NCBI GenBank assembly: GCA_003509065.1
Contig: DODG01000019.1
Span: 2,703 to 9,116, forward strand
Direction of reading: 5' to 3'
Length of the DNA: 6,414 bases
DNA from: Acidobacteriota bacterium
Lineage (GTDB): Bacteria; Acidobacteriota; Vicinamibacteria; Vicinamibacterales; UBA823
Positions 1-6,414 of the stretch are shown here, one piece after another. A model generated the notes under the pieces. That model made no database searches. It worked only from the letters and a program-made list of their open reading frames with translations, and was not told where the DNA came from. Position numbers and translations under genes: made by a program. Position 1 is the first letter of the stretch, and each line of letters starts with the position of its first letter.

Positions 1-1260
<1,260 letters not shown>

Positions 1261-1267
1261 TTAGGCT

Positions 1268-1300
1268 CTCCTGGTCTGTATCTCCGCCCAAAACGGGCAG
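1268..1300 (-). promoter_or_regulatory. atpG-atpD intercistronic hairpin and strong atpD ribosome binding site
   Basis: On the transcribed strand the 48-base gap contains the stem CUGCCC-GUUUU-GGGCGG (1284-1300): six pairs, one of them U-G, with a five-base loop. The strong Shine-Dalgarno AGGAG follows at 1268-1272, ten bases before the atpD ATG. No U-tract follows the stem on this strand, so it does not look like an intrinsic terminator. A role in mRNA processing or stability, or in insulating atpD translation from atpG, is inference. Confidence 0.5.
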
Positions 1301-1305
1301 TATTT

Positions 1306-2184
1306 TTAGCCTTCCAGGGCGGCTACGCCACCCACGATATCAAGAAGCTCGGCAGTAATAGATTCCTGCCTCGCTTTATTCAAATCAAGAGTCAAACCCT
1401 CGACAATCTCCTGCGCATTATCGGTCGCGTTTTGCATAGCGATCATCCGAGCCGAATGTTCGCTAGCAAACGCTTCAAGAATCCCGTGATATACCTGCGT
1501 TTCTATATATCTAGGTACAAGCGATCGCAACACTGAAGAGATGCTTGGCTCATAGATGTAATCAAGCTGCTGCAATTTTTGCACGTCGCCTTCCCCGCGC
1601 TGAGGCGGCTCGACGGGCAACAATTGACGAATGGTTACTTCCTGAACAGCCGTGCTAATGAACTGAGCATAGATCAAAACAACTCGGTCGACTCGTTCGG
1701 ATCTGTACTCCTCCACAAGCATCCTCCCTACGGTAACAGTGTCATCCATCACAGGTCGATCCGGTACAGAGAAACCCGCTAAAAGATCTCCCCCAGTTCG
1801 AGTGATAAATCGTTCACCCTTTCGCCCGACAGCGATAACTGAAACTTCACCTTCTGCCCCCTGAATAAACTTACCAGCCTCTCGTTGCAAGTTTCCAACC
1901 AAAGCGCCAGCGAGTCCTCGATCAGGAGTCACTAGTAACATCAAGGTCTTCTTCACCGGACGAACCTTCAATAGATCTACCGTTTCAGATTCTTCATTTC
2001 GGGCTGCAAGCGCCGCGAGATCGCCTAACACATCACGAATCCGATCAGCATAAGGTCGGCCATCACGCACCATATTTTGAGCCCGCGTCATTTTGGAAGC
2101 GGCAATCATTTGCATCGCTCCCGTTACTTTCGCTGTATTAGAAACCGATTTGATCCGGTCTCGGAAATCTTTAGTACTGGGCAA
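1306..2184 (-). CDS. atpG: F1 ATP synthase gamma subunit, central rotor shaft
   Basis: Gamma is the rotating shaft that connects the c-ring to the alpha3beta3 head. The protein has 292 residues, close to the usual bacterial length. The N-terminal helix carries the family pattern PSTKDFRDRIKSV..T.KVTGAMQMIAASKM (about 2-32). The C-terminal helix carries ARMIAMQNATDNA followed by LTLDLNKARQ..IT.ELLDIVGG, the standard gamma signature. The central Rossmann-like domain lies between them, and there is no cyanobacterial or chloroplast-type regulatory insert. The start codon is TTG at 2184. An in-frame TAA at 2188-2190 blocks any upstream extension, and the next in-frame Met lies inside the conserved helix, so TTG is the only start that keeps the family N-terminus. 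The sequence upstream of it (AGAAATAAGAA) is only a weak ribosome binding site. The gene follows atpA after 38 bases and precedes atpD. Confidence 0.97.
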   Translation of the reverse strand: MPSTKDFRDRIKSVSNTAKVTGAMQMIAASKMTRAQNMVRDGRPYADRIRDVLGDLAALAARNEESETVDLLKVRPVKKTLMLLVTPDRGLAGALVGNLQREAGKFIQGAEGEVSVIAVGRKGERFITRTGGDLLAGFSVPDRPVMDDTVTVGRMLVEEYRSERVDRVVLIYAQFISTAVQEVTIRQLLPVEPPQRGEGDVQKLQQLDYIYEPSISSVLRSLVPRYIETQVYHGILEAFASEHSARMIAMQNATDNAQEIVEGLTLDLNKARQESITAELLDIVGGVAALEG

Positions 2185-2200
2185 TTCTTATTTCTACTAA

Positions 2201-2220
2201 ATCAGTTATGAAATACTGAT
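2201..2220 (-). promoter_or_regulatory. atpA-atpG intercistronic stem-loop
   Basis: A perfect 6-base inverted repeat, AUCAGU and ACUGAU, is separated by an 8-base A/U-rich loop. It sits between the atpA stop (2223-2225) and the TTG start of atpG, ending 16 bases before that start. It is A/U-rich with no following U-tract, so it is not a terminator candidate. It could restrain ribosome re-initiation or entry at atpG. The stem is short enough to occur by chance. Confidence 0.35.
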
Positions 2221-2222
2221 CT

Positions 2223-3734
2223 TCAAAGGGTGACGGTCTGCTTGAATGCGACCACTGCTTCGTCGATTTTCGCCTTGTCAGCGTCAGATAAATCTCCTGC
2301 TTCTGCTATTGATTTCAAAACATCCGGCAAGTTAGCCGCCACGTAGTGATGCCATTGCTCCTCAAAACTTCGAACGTTTTCCACAGCCACATCATCAAGG
2401 GCTCCTTCGTTGGCTATATACAACACAGCAACCTGATTTTCAAAAGATAATGGCGAATTTTCATCTTGCTTCAAAAGCTCGGTTATTCGGGCCCCACGCT
2501 CGAGTTGTCTGCGAGTCACAGCGTCAAGGTCATCCGTCCCAAACTGTGCGAAAGTCGCCAGTGCCGCATACTGTGCCATTTCAGACTTCAACGACCCCGC
2601 TACTGATTTCATTCCCTTAAGTTGAGCAGCTGAACCCACACGAGTGACTGAAAGACCTGAATTCACTGCAGGCCGAACACCAGAGTTAAATAGGTCTGGC
2701 TCAAGATATAACTGCCCATCCGTGATGGAAATAACATTAGTCGGCACATAAGCCGACACGTCACCTGCCTGTGTCTCAATGATAGGCAGCGCTGTAATGG
2801 AACCACTTCCGGCTTCTTCGTTCAGACGAGCCGCGCGTTCTAGCAAACGAGAATGAAGATAAAAGACGTCCCCAGGATACGCCTCTCGACCTGGAGGTCG
2901 GCGAAGCAACAGTGACATCTGTCGGTAGGCCCAAGCATGCTTTGTCAGGTCGTCATAAACGATCAAAACATCTTTACCCTGCGCCATAAAATATTCTGCA
3001 ATCGCACAACCAGCATAAGGAGCTAAGTACTGCATAGGTGCCGGATCAGAAGCATTCGCAGTAACAACAACCGTGTTGTCTAACGCGTCATTTTCTTCCA
3101 ACCGAGTGACGATCTGAGCTACCTTCGATGCCCGCTGCCCAATAGCAACATAAACCCCGACGATACCGCTGTCTTTCTGATTTATCAGAGCATCAATACA
3201 AACTGATGTCTTGCCAGTTGCGCGATCGCCAATGACGAGTTCACGTTGTCCTCGACCAACCGGTACCATCGCATCGACAATTTTCAAACCAAACTGTACG
3301 GGTTGATCTACTGATTGTCGGGCACCCACCCCGGGTGCGATTTTCTCGACCGGATAAGACTCAGATGTGGATATAGCACCTTTCCCGTCCACTGGACGTC
3401 CAAGTGAATCAACAACCCGACCCTTCATAGCTTCGCCGACAGGAACCTCGATAATTCGACCGGTGCTACGAACTTCGTCACCCTCTTTGATCTTAAGGTA
3501 GTCACCAAGAATCACAGCACCCACACTATCCTCTTCCAGATTCAGTGCCAGTCCAAAAATATCTCCGGGAAACTGAAGCAACTCGCTGTAGCGCACCCCG
3601 GAAAGACCATGCACTCGAGCTACACCATCAGCAGCTTCTACAACAGTGCCAATATCGACCTGGGTTAGATCTCCACCAAATTCTTCTATCTGCCTCTTTA
3701 TAACGGAGGCTATATCCTGACCTCGTACTGCCAT
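2223..3734 (-). CDS. atpA: F1 ATP synthase alpha subunit
   Basis: Alpha alternates with beta in the F1 hexamer. It binds nucleotide at non-catalytic sites and supplies the arginine finger to the catalytic sites. Its 503 residues are a typical full length. In order there are the N-terminal stalk-binding helix (about 1-20), a beta-barrel with DGVARVHGL (36-44), the P-loop GDRATGKT (169-176), a Walker B strand LIVYDDL (257-263), the [20 protein letters not shown] block (278-297), NVISITDGQ (333-341), the arginine finger R365 in [10 protein letters not shown], and the helical C-terminal domain. The P-loop has Ala at 172 where the common form GDRQTGKT has Gln; all other checked positions are standard. 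The ATG at 3734 has a purine-rich GGAG/GAGAGAG Shine-Dalgarno just upstream and matches the family start ([16 protein letters not shown]). It lies 65 bases after atpH. Identity is certain. Confidence 0.98.
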   Translation of the reverse strand: MAVRGQDIASVIKRQIEEFGGDLTQVDIGTVVEAADGVARVHGLSGVRYSELLQFPGDIFGLALNLEEDSVGAVILGDYLKIKEGDEVRSTGRIIEVPVGEAMKGRVVDSLGRPVDGKGAISTSESYPVEKIAPGVGARQSVDQPVQFGLKIVDAMVPVGRGQRELVIGDRATGKTSVCIDALINQKDSGIVGVYVAIGQRASKVAQIVTRLEENDALDNTVVVTANASDPAPMQYLAPYAGCAIAEYFMAQGKDVLIVYDDLTKHAWAYRQMSLLLRRPPGREAYPGDVFYLHSRLLERAARLNEEAGSGSITALPIIETQAGDVSAYVPTNVISITDGQLYLEPDLFNSGVRPAVNSGLSVTRVGSAAQLKGMKSVAGSLKSEMAQYAALATFAQFGTDDLDAVTRRQLERGARITELLKQDENSPLSFENQVAVLYIANEGALDDVAVENVRSFEEQWHHYVAANLPDVLKSIAEAGDLSDADKAKIDEAVVAFKQTVTL

Positions 3735-3740
3735 CGAACT

Positions 3741-3760
3741 CTCTCTCCGGGATAAACCCG
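3741..3760 (-). promoter_or_regulatory. atpA ribosome binding site with small upstream hairpin
   Basis: On the transcribed strand a GC-only 4-pair stem CGGG-UUUAU-CCCG (3748-3760) leads directly into the purine run GGAGAGAGAG (3741 to about 3748), which ends six bases before the atpA ATG. This resembles the arrangement before atpD: a short GC hairpin with a U-rich five-base loop, then a strong site. The ribosome binding site is convincing; the four-pair hairpin is only suggestive. Confidence 0.5.
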
Positions 3761-3799
3761 TCTTGCTCTAGCCACCTGATTTGGAAAACCGTTTAGCCT

Positions 3800-4339
3800 T
3801 CAATCAACTGGCCGCTCGGCCAATGAATCTCGCATCAACCTTAATTGTGTTCGTGTGCTCCCATCAATCAGATGATCGCCAACTTTCGCCTCGACTCCAC
3901 CGATTATGTCGGGGTTCACATTTTCTGTAATTTTCACTTCACTGCGCCCCACCAAACTCGCAAGACCTGTTGCCAATCTATCACGCTGCGCATCGTCCAA
4001 TGGCACGGCTGTGACTACCTCGGCTCTTGCGATGCCACGATACTCATCAGCCATTTCACTAAATAAGCGGTACATTTCCACAAATTTAGTCACATCATGA
4101 TTGACCGTCATCAAACTCACCGTATTCCGAACCAGCACATCAATGCTTGGGAGAAGCGTGGCTAGACCGTCAAGTTTTGCACTATCGGTAACCTGTGGCG
4201 CATCCAAAAAACTCAACACATCTGGATCTAAGAGAACTTCGGAAGCTCGCGCCAAGCCTTCTTCCCATACATCAAGGGAGTTGTGATCTTTAGCTAACTC
4301 AAAAGCTGCCTGTGCGTATCTTCTTCCGGTTGCTGCCAT
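3800..4339 (-). CDS. atpH: F1Fo ATP synthase delta subunit (peripheral stalk; OSCP homologue)
   Basis: Delta joins the top of the F1 head to the b-subunit stalk so that alpha3beta3 does not turn with the rotor. The protein has 179 residues, normal for the family. The N-terminal part (about 1-105) is helical and opens RRYAQAAFELA, the typical delta start. The C-terminal part has VVTAVPLDDAQRDRLATGL and then the family signature around IIGGVEAKVGDHLIDGS with a final helix RTQLRLMRDSL. The start is ATG at 4339, 28 bases after the atpF stop. No strong Shine-Dalgarno is present; the nearest candidate, AAAGG, is about 13 bases away and partly inside a small inverted repeat. Delta proteins diverge quickly, but the C-terminal motif and the position between atpF and atpA make the call firm. 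Confidence 0.96.
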   Translation of the reverse strand: MAATGRRYAQAAFELAKDHNSLDVWEEGLARASEVLLDPDVLSFLDAPQVTDSAKLDGLATLLPSIDVLVRNTVSLMTVNHDVTKFVEMYRLFSEMADEYRGIARAEVVTAVPLDDAQRDRLATGLASLVGRSEVKITENVNPDIIGGVEAKVGDHLIDGSTRTQLRLMRDSLAERPVD

Positions 4340-4340
4340 T

Positions 4341-4360
4341 GTTAATCAAAAACCTTTAAC
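4341..4360 (-). promoter_or_regulatory. atpF-atpH intercistronic inverted repeat overlapping weak atpH ribosome site
   Basis: The 28-base gap contains GUUAA and UUAAC as a 5-pair inverted repeat around a 10-base loop. The only Shine-Dalgarno-like stretch (AAAGG) lies at the 5' edge of that loop, unusually far from the ATG at 4339. This could keep delta translation low or couple it to atpF. The stem is A/U-rich and weak, so its formation is uncertain. Confidence 0.3.
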
Positions 4361-4367
4361 AGGTTCT

Positions 4368-4868
4368 CTAGTTCTTCCTCTCGTTCAGTCCTTCTTTCAA
4401 AACCGCATCTATTAGGCCAGAGTGAGACTTATCGTCAAGTGACCGTTCAACAATCCGTTCTGCGGCTGTTACCGCCAGCCCGGCGAATTCTTTGCGAACC
4501 TCTTCAACCGCTGCATCTTTTTCGCGAACAATTTCAGACCTTGCGCGATTAAGCATCGTTTCGACGTCGTCTGCTGCACGGTTTTGTTCTTGTTCGCGAA
4601 GTTTTAAAGCAGCTTCGCGAGCGTCCGTTATTATCTTCTGACCCTCTTGTCGAGCTGCCGAGATTTCTGATTCCACTCGTTCAGCTGATGACACTGCCTC
4701 TAATCGTGCAGCCTCAGCAGTTTCTAAACTTTCCTTAATCTTCTGAGCACGACTGTCGAGCATCCCCACAATAGGGGCATACGCCAGTTTATACAGCAAG
4801 AAAAAGAGAATGAGGAAGCTGACTAACTGAGTTAGCAGTTGCTGTAGTGTTATTCCAAGCGCTTCCAT
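4368..4868 (-). CDS. atpF: Fo ATP synthase b subunit, peripheral stalk
   Basis: Subunit b is the membrane-anchored stator rod; two copies hold delta and F1 against the turning rotor. With the ATG at 4868 the protein has 166 residues, within the usual range. It has one membrane helix near the N-terminus (about residues 9-30, QQLLTQLVSFLILFFLLYKL). A long, highly charged Ala/Glu/Arg-rich helix follows for most of the protein, as expected for the coiled-coil stalk. The frame is open 17 codons further upstream to a TTG at 4919. I chose the ATG because AAAGGGA lies about seven bases before it and because MEALGITLQQLLTQ looks like a normal b N-terminus, whereas the extension is polar and unlike the family. 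Only one b-type gene is seen, so the stalk is probably a homodimer. Confidence 0.96.
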   Translation of the reverse strand: MEALGITLQQLLTQLVSFLILFFLLYKLAYAPIVGMLDSRAQKIKESLETAEAARLEAVSSAERVESEISAARQEGQKIITDAREAALKLREQEQNRAADDVETMLNRARSEIVREKDAAVEEVRKEFAGLAVTAAERIVERSLDDKSHSGLIDAVLKEGLNERKN

Positions 4869-4976
4869 ATCCGTTCCCTTTATATAACGCGTGCGGCAGT
4901 AATTACTATCTGCAAACAACCCGATACATACTCAAGCTAATGCCGTCATATGAATAGTCGATTGCCTTTAGTTTTT
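4869..4976 (-). promoter_or_regulatory. atpE-atpF intergenic region with atpF ribosome binding site
   Basis: This 108-base gap is the longest in the window. Next to atpF it holds the ribosome binding site AAAGGGA (4875-4881). Further upstream is a perfect 10-base palindrome AGTAATTACT (4898-4907). At the atpE end, a 5-pair A/U stem with an all-A loop (4967-4981 on the transcribed strand, UUUAG-AAAAA-CUAAA) overlaps the atpE stop codon. I see no convincing -35/-10 pair and no terminator. A weak processing or attenuation site that lowers atpF relative to atpE is possible but unproven. Confidence 0.4.
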
Positions 4977-5270
<294 letters not shown>

Positions 5271-5297
5271 ACTCCATGTAATTTAGTAAGACCTTTT

Positions 5298-6414
5298 TTA
5301 GTGATCCTCCGCGTGGCTGTCGTGATCACCATGACTAGCGACTGCCATTACACCAAATACTAGTGTGAGCATTGCGAATATATACCCTTGGATAAGGCCC
5401 ACAAACAACTCTAGACCCATGAATGGGATAATTCCGATTAGCGGCAACAGGAAGGCCATAGCGATCAGTAGTATCTCACCTGCAAACATGTTGCCAAAAA
5501 GCCTAAAAGTGAAACTGAGAGTTCGAGTGAGTTCACCAAACCCTTCAAGGATACCTACAAAGGTTGCAATCGGGCCTTGGGAAATCGGATTGACAAAAAA
5601 CTTGCCCCCATATCCACGAACACCCAGCGCCCTAATGCCCCAAACCTGCACTGTGAACATTGCAACGATCGCAATTGCCAGTGTCGTATTGATATCAGTA
5701 CTCGCGCCTCGAAGGAAAGGGACGATCAGGCCTACGGTTTTTCCTTTGAAATCTTCTTTCTTATAAACAAATTCACCCTGCACAACACCTTCTTTGATAT
5801 CACTATGAATGCTTTCCAGTATCGGAAGGGTACTTAAATCATCACCGTCATGTATAGCTTTCTCAATCTCATCTCGAAGCTCTAATTCGTTGAAAGTAAT
5901 AATCTTATTAAGAGGAACTCTGGCCTGTTCTCCCCTCCCGAGGGGAACAATCACACCGTCAAAGGCCACAAACGTGTCATCTCCATGTTTTTCCAACAGA
6001 TGCATGAGAGATTCGACATCTTCTGGTCCGGTTTTATATCCGGAGTCCGAATCGGAGTCATATAAGCAGTGATGGCAGTGATGATTAACCCACTCGGAAA
6101 CGCTTTCAATCCTTCCTACTGACCCCACACCTGGAAGAATTCCGACCCAGTTGATAATCACCACCACAAGGAATATGGTCGAAACTAGGGCAAGAAAGCG
6201 CCGTCCGGCTTTCGGAGTACCACCAGCAGCACCATCCACCGTGTTGCCGAAAAACTCGTAAATCACTTCAAACAGATTCTGCAAGCCCGATGGTACGTCA
6301 GACATTTTTCTGGTGGCCCGCCAAGCAAGAAAGATAAGGATCAACCCACCGAACCAAAACATCACAGTCGAGTTCAAAAGTGGATAACTACCAAGGTAAG
6401 CAACTCGCTCAGCA
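5298..6414 (-). CDS. atpB: Fo ATP synthase a subunit with large inserted loop (5' end cut by window edge)
   Basis: Subunit a provides the two proton half-channels beside the c-ring. The frame is open to the right edge. A TTG at 6377 is available, but the codons before it (reading ERVAYLGSYPL) continue the usual family N-terminal pattern, so the true start probably lies outside the window. Residue numbers below count from that TTG. Visible are an N-terminal helix (about 5-19), SGLQNLFEVIYEFF (30-43), a helix (61-80) ending GILPGVG, helix TTLAIAIVAMFTVQVWGI (231-248), and FRLFGNMFAGE (291-301) with the essential Arg at 292. The last helix, GLELFVGLIQGYIF (321-334), has Glu323 where E. coli has His245, and Gln330. 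The C-terminus is His/Asp-rich (HGDHDSHAEDH). About 125 extra residues lie between GILPGVG and PFLRGASTDIN. The gene ends 93 bases before atpE. Confidence 0.96.
   Translation of the reverse strand, partial: AERVAYLGSYPLLNSTVMFWFGGLILIFLAWRATRKMSDVPSGLQNLFEVIYEFFGNTVDGAAGGTPKAGRRFLALVSTIFLVVVIINWVGILPGVGSVGRIESVSEWVNHHCHHCLYDSDSDSGYKTGPEDVESLMHLLEKHGDDTFVAFDGVIVPLGRGEQARVPLNKIITFNELELRDEIEKAIHDGDDLSTLPILESIHSDIKEGVVQGEFVYKKEDFKGKTVGLIVPFLRGASTDINTTLAIAIVAMFTVQVWGIRALGVRGYGGKFFVNPISQGPIATFVGILEGFGELTRTLSFTFRLFGNMFAGEILLIAMAFLLPLIGIIPFMGLELFVGLIQGYIFAMLTLVFGVMAVASHGDHDSHAEDH
6042..6059 (-). repeat. Short tandem Asp-Ser repeat in subunit a insert
   Basis: The coding strand reads GACTCC-GATTCG-GACTCC, three six-base Asp-Ser units of which the first and third are identical. 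Encoded residues are DSDSDS (107-112), two residues after the HHCHHC repeat. The tract also contains the dyad TCCGA-T-TCGGA. It looks like low-complexity sequence at the edge of the insertion. Confidence 0.8.
6066..6083 (-). repeat. Perfect 2 x 9-base tandem repeat encoding HHCHHC
   Basis: On the coding strand the unit CATCACTGC occurs twice with no mismatch and in frame, giving His-His-Cys twice (residues 99-104 of the visible subunit a). It lies at the start of the inserted loop. Identical codons in both copies suggest a recent duplication or slippage event. Confidence 0.9.

Larger units (their letters stand above)
5730..6110 (-). other. In-frame insertion of about 125 residues in subunit a, external loop
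   Basis: Residues about 90-216 (counted from the TTG at 6377) have no counterpart in the E. coli-type a subunit, where the loop between these two helices is short, around 20 residues. The segment starts after GSVGRI, passes through NHHCHHC (98-104) and DSDSDS (107-112), and continues as a charged, mixed stretch without a membrane helix (for example VESLMHLLEKHG, FNELELRDEIEKAIHD, GEFVYKKEDFKG). It returns to the family at LIVPFLRGASTDIN. In the standard topology this loop faces the outside, close to the proton entry path. It resembles a small soluble alpha/beta domain, but I recognise no known family. Boundaries are approximate. Confidence 0.75.

Noticed and set aside
1284..1310. Terminator on the plus strand: GC hairpin followed by a T-rich run (tattttta)
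   Set aside because: No plus-strand gene ends here, the T-run is broken and overlaps the atpG stop region, and the stem is short. It is more likely an intercistronic element of the minus-strand mRNA.
4869..4919. 17-residue N-terminal extension of atpF from a TTG at 4919
   Set aside because: The extension is polar and unlike the b-subunit family, while the ATG at 4868 has a good ribosome binding site at the right distance.
4890..4945. Possible internal promoter upstream of atpF (TTGAGT with a GATAGT-like -10)
   Set aside because: Spacing is about 19 bases and the -10 matches only four of six consensus positions. Nothing else supports it, so I did not call it.
5365..5766. Plus-strand open frame of 133 codons opposite atpB, and similar ones opposite atpD (1026-1358) and atpE (4950-5246)
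   Set aside because: They lie antisense to well-supported genes, show no family resemblance in their translations, and are expected by chance opposite constrained coding sequence.
5730..6110. Insertion in atpB as a mobile element or inserted separate gene
   Set aside because: There are no terminal repeats, stops or start signals at its edges. The frame continues through it into conserved atpB sequence on both sides.
6375..6377. TTG as the start codon of atpB
   Set aside because: The frame stays open to the right edge, and the codons upstream continue the usual N-terminal pattern of subunit a. No ribosome binding site is visible before it. The gene is better treated as cut by the window.

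Overview
The window is the interior of a bacterial F1Fo-ATP synthase operon. All of it lies on the minus strand, so transcription runs from the right edge to the left. In transcription order the genes are atpB (a, 5' end cut off by the right edge), atpE (c), atpF (b), atpH (delta), atpA (alpha), atpG (gamma) and atpD (beta, 3' end cut off by the left edge). This is the classical bacterial order a-c-b-delta-alpha-gamma-beta. An epsilon gene (atpC) would be expected just beyond position 1, and the start of atpB (perhaps preceded by atpI) beyond position 6414. No promoter, terminator, RNA gene, mobile element or CRISPR array is visible. All genes sit close together, with gaps of about 28 to 108 bases.

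The catalytic and coupling residues I could check are present: the P-loops of alpha and beta, the beta catalytic Glu, the alpha arginine finger, the c-ring Glu and the essential Arg of subunit a. The c-subunit lacks the polar partners of sodium-type rings, so this should be a proton-driven enzyme. Gene order and the style of the alpha, c and a sequences suggest a free-living bacterium, possibly Chloroflexota (Dehalococcoidia or SAR202-like). That assignment is an impression from memory and was not computed.

The most unusual feature is in subunit a. The loop after the helix ending near GILPGVG, which is normally short and faces the outside, carries about 125 extra residues. The extra segment begins with an HHCHHC cluster encoded by a perfect 9-base tandem duplication, followed by an Asp-Ser repeat and then a soluble, charged, domain-like stretch. 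It is in frame with intact flanking helices and does not look like a sequencing break.

A second pattern lies in the gaps between genes. Alpha, beta, c and b have good Shine-Dalgarno sites. Gamma has a TTG start with no clear site, and delta's only candidate site lies in the loop of a small hairpin. Small hairpins also precede alpha, gamma and beta. This fits tuning of translation to the subunit stoichiometry (alpha3 beta3 gamma delta epsilon, a b2 c-ring).
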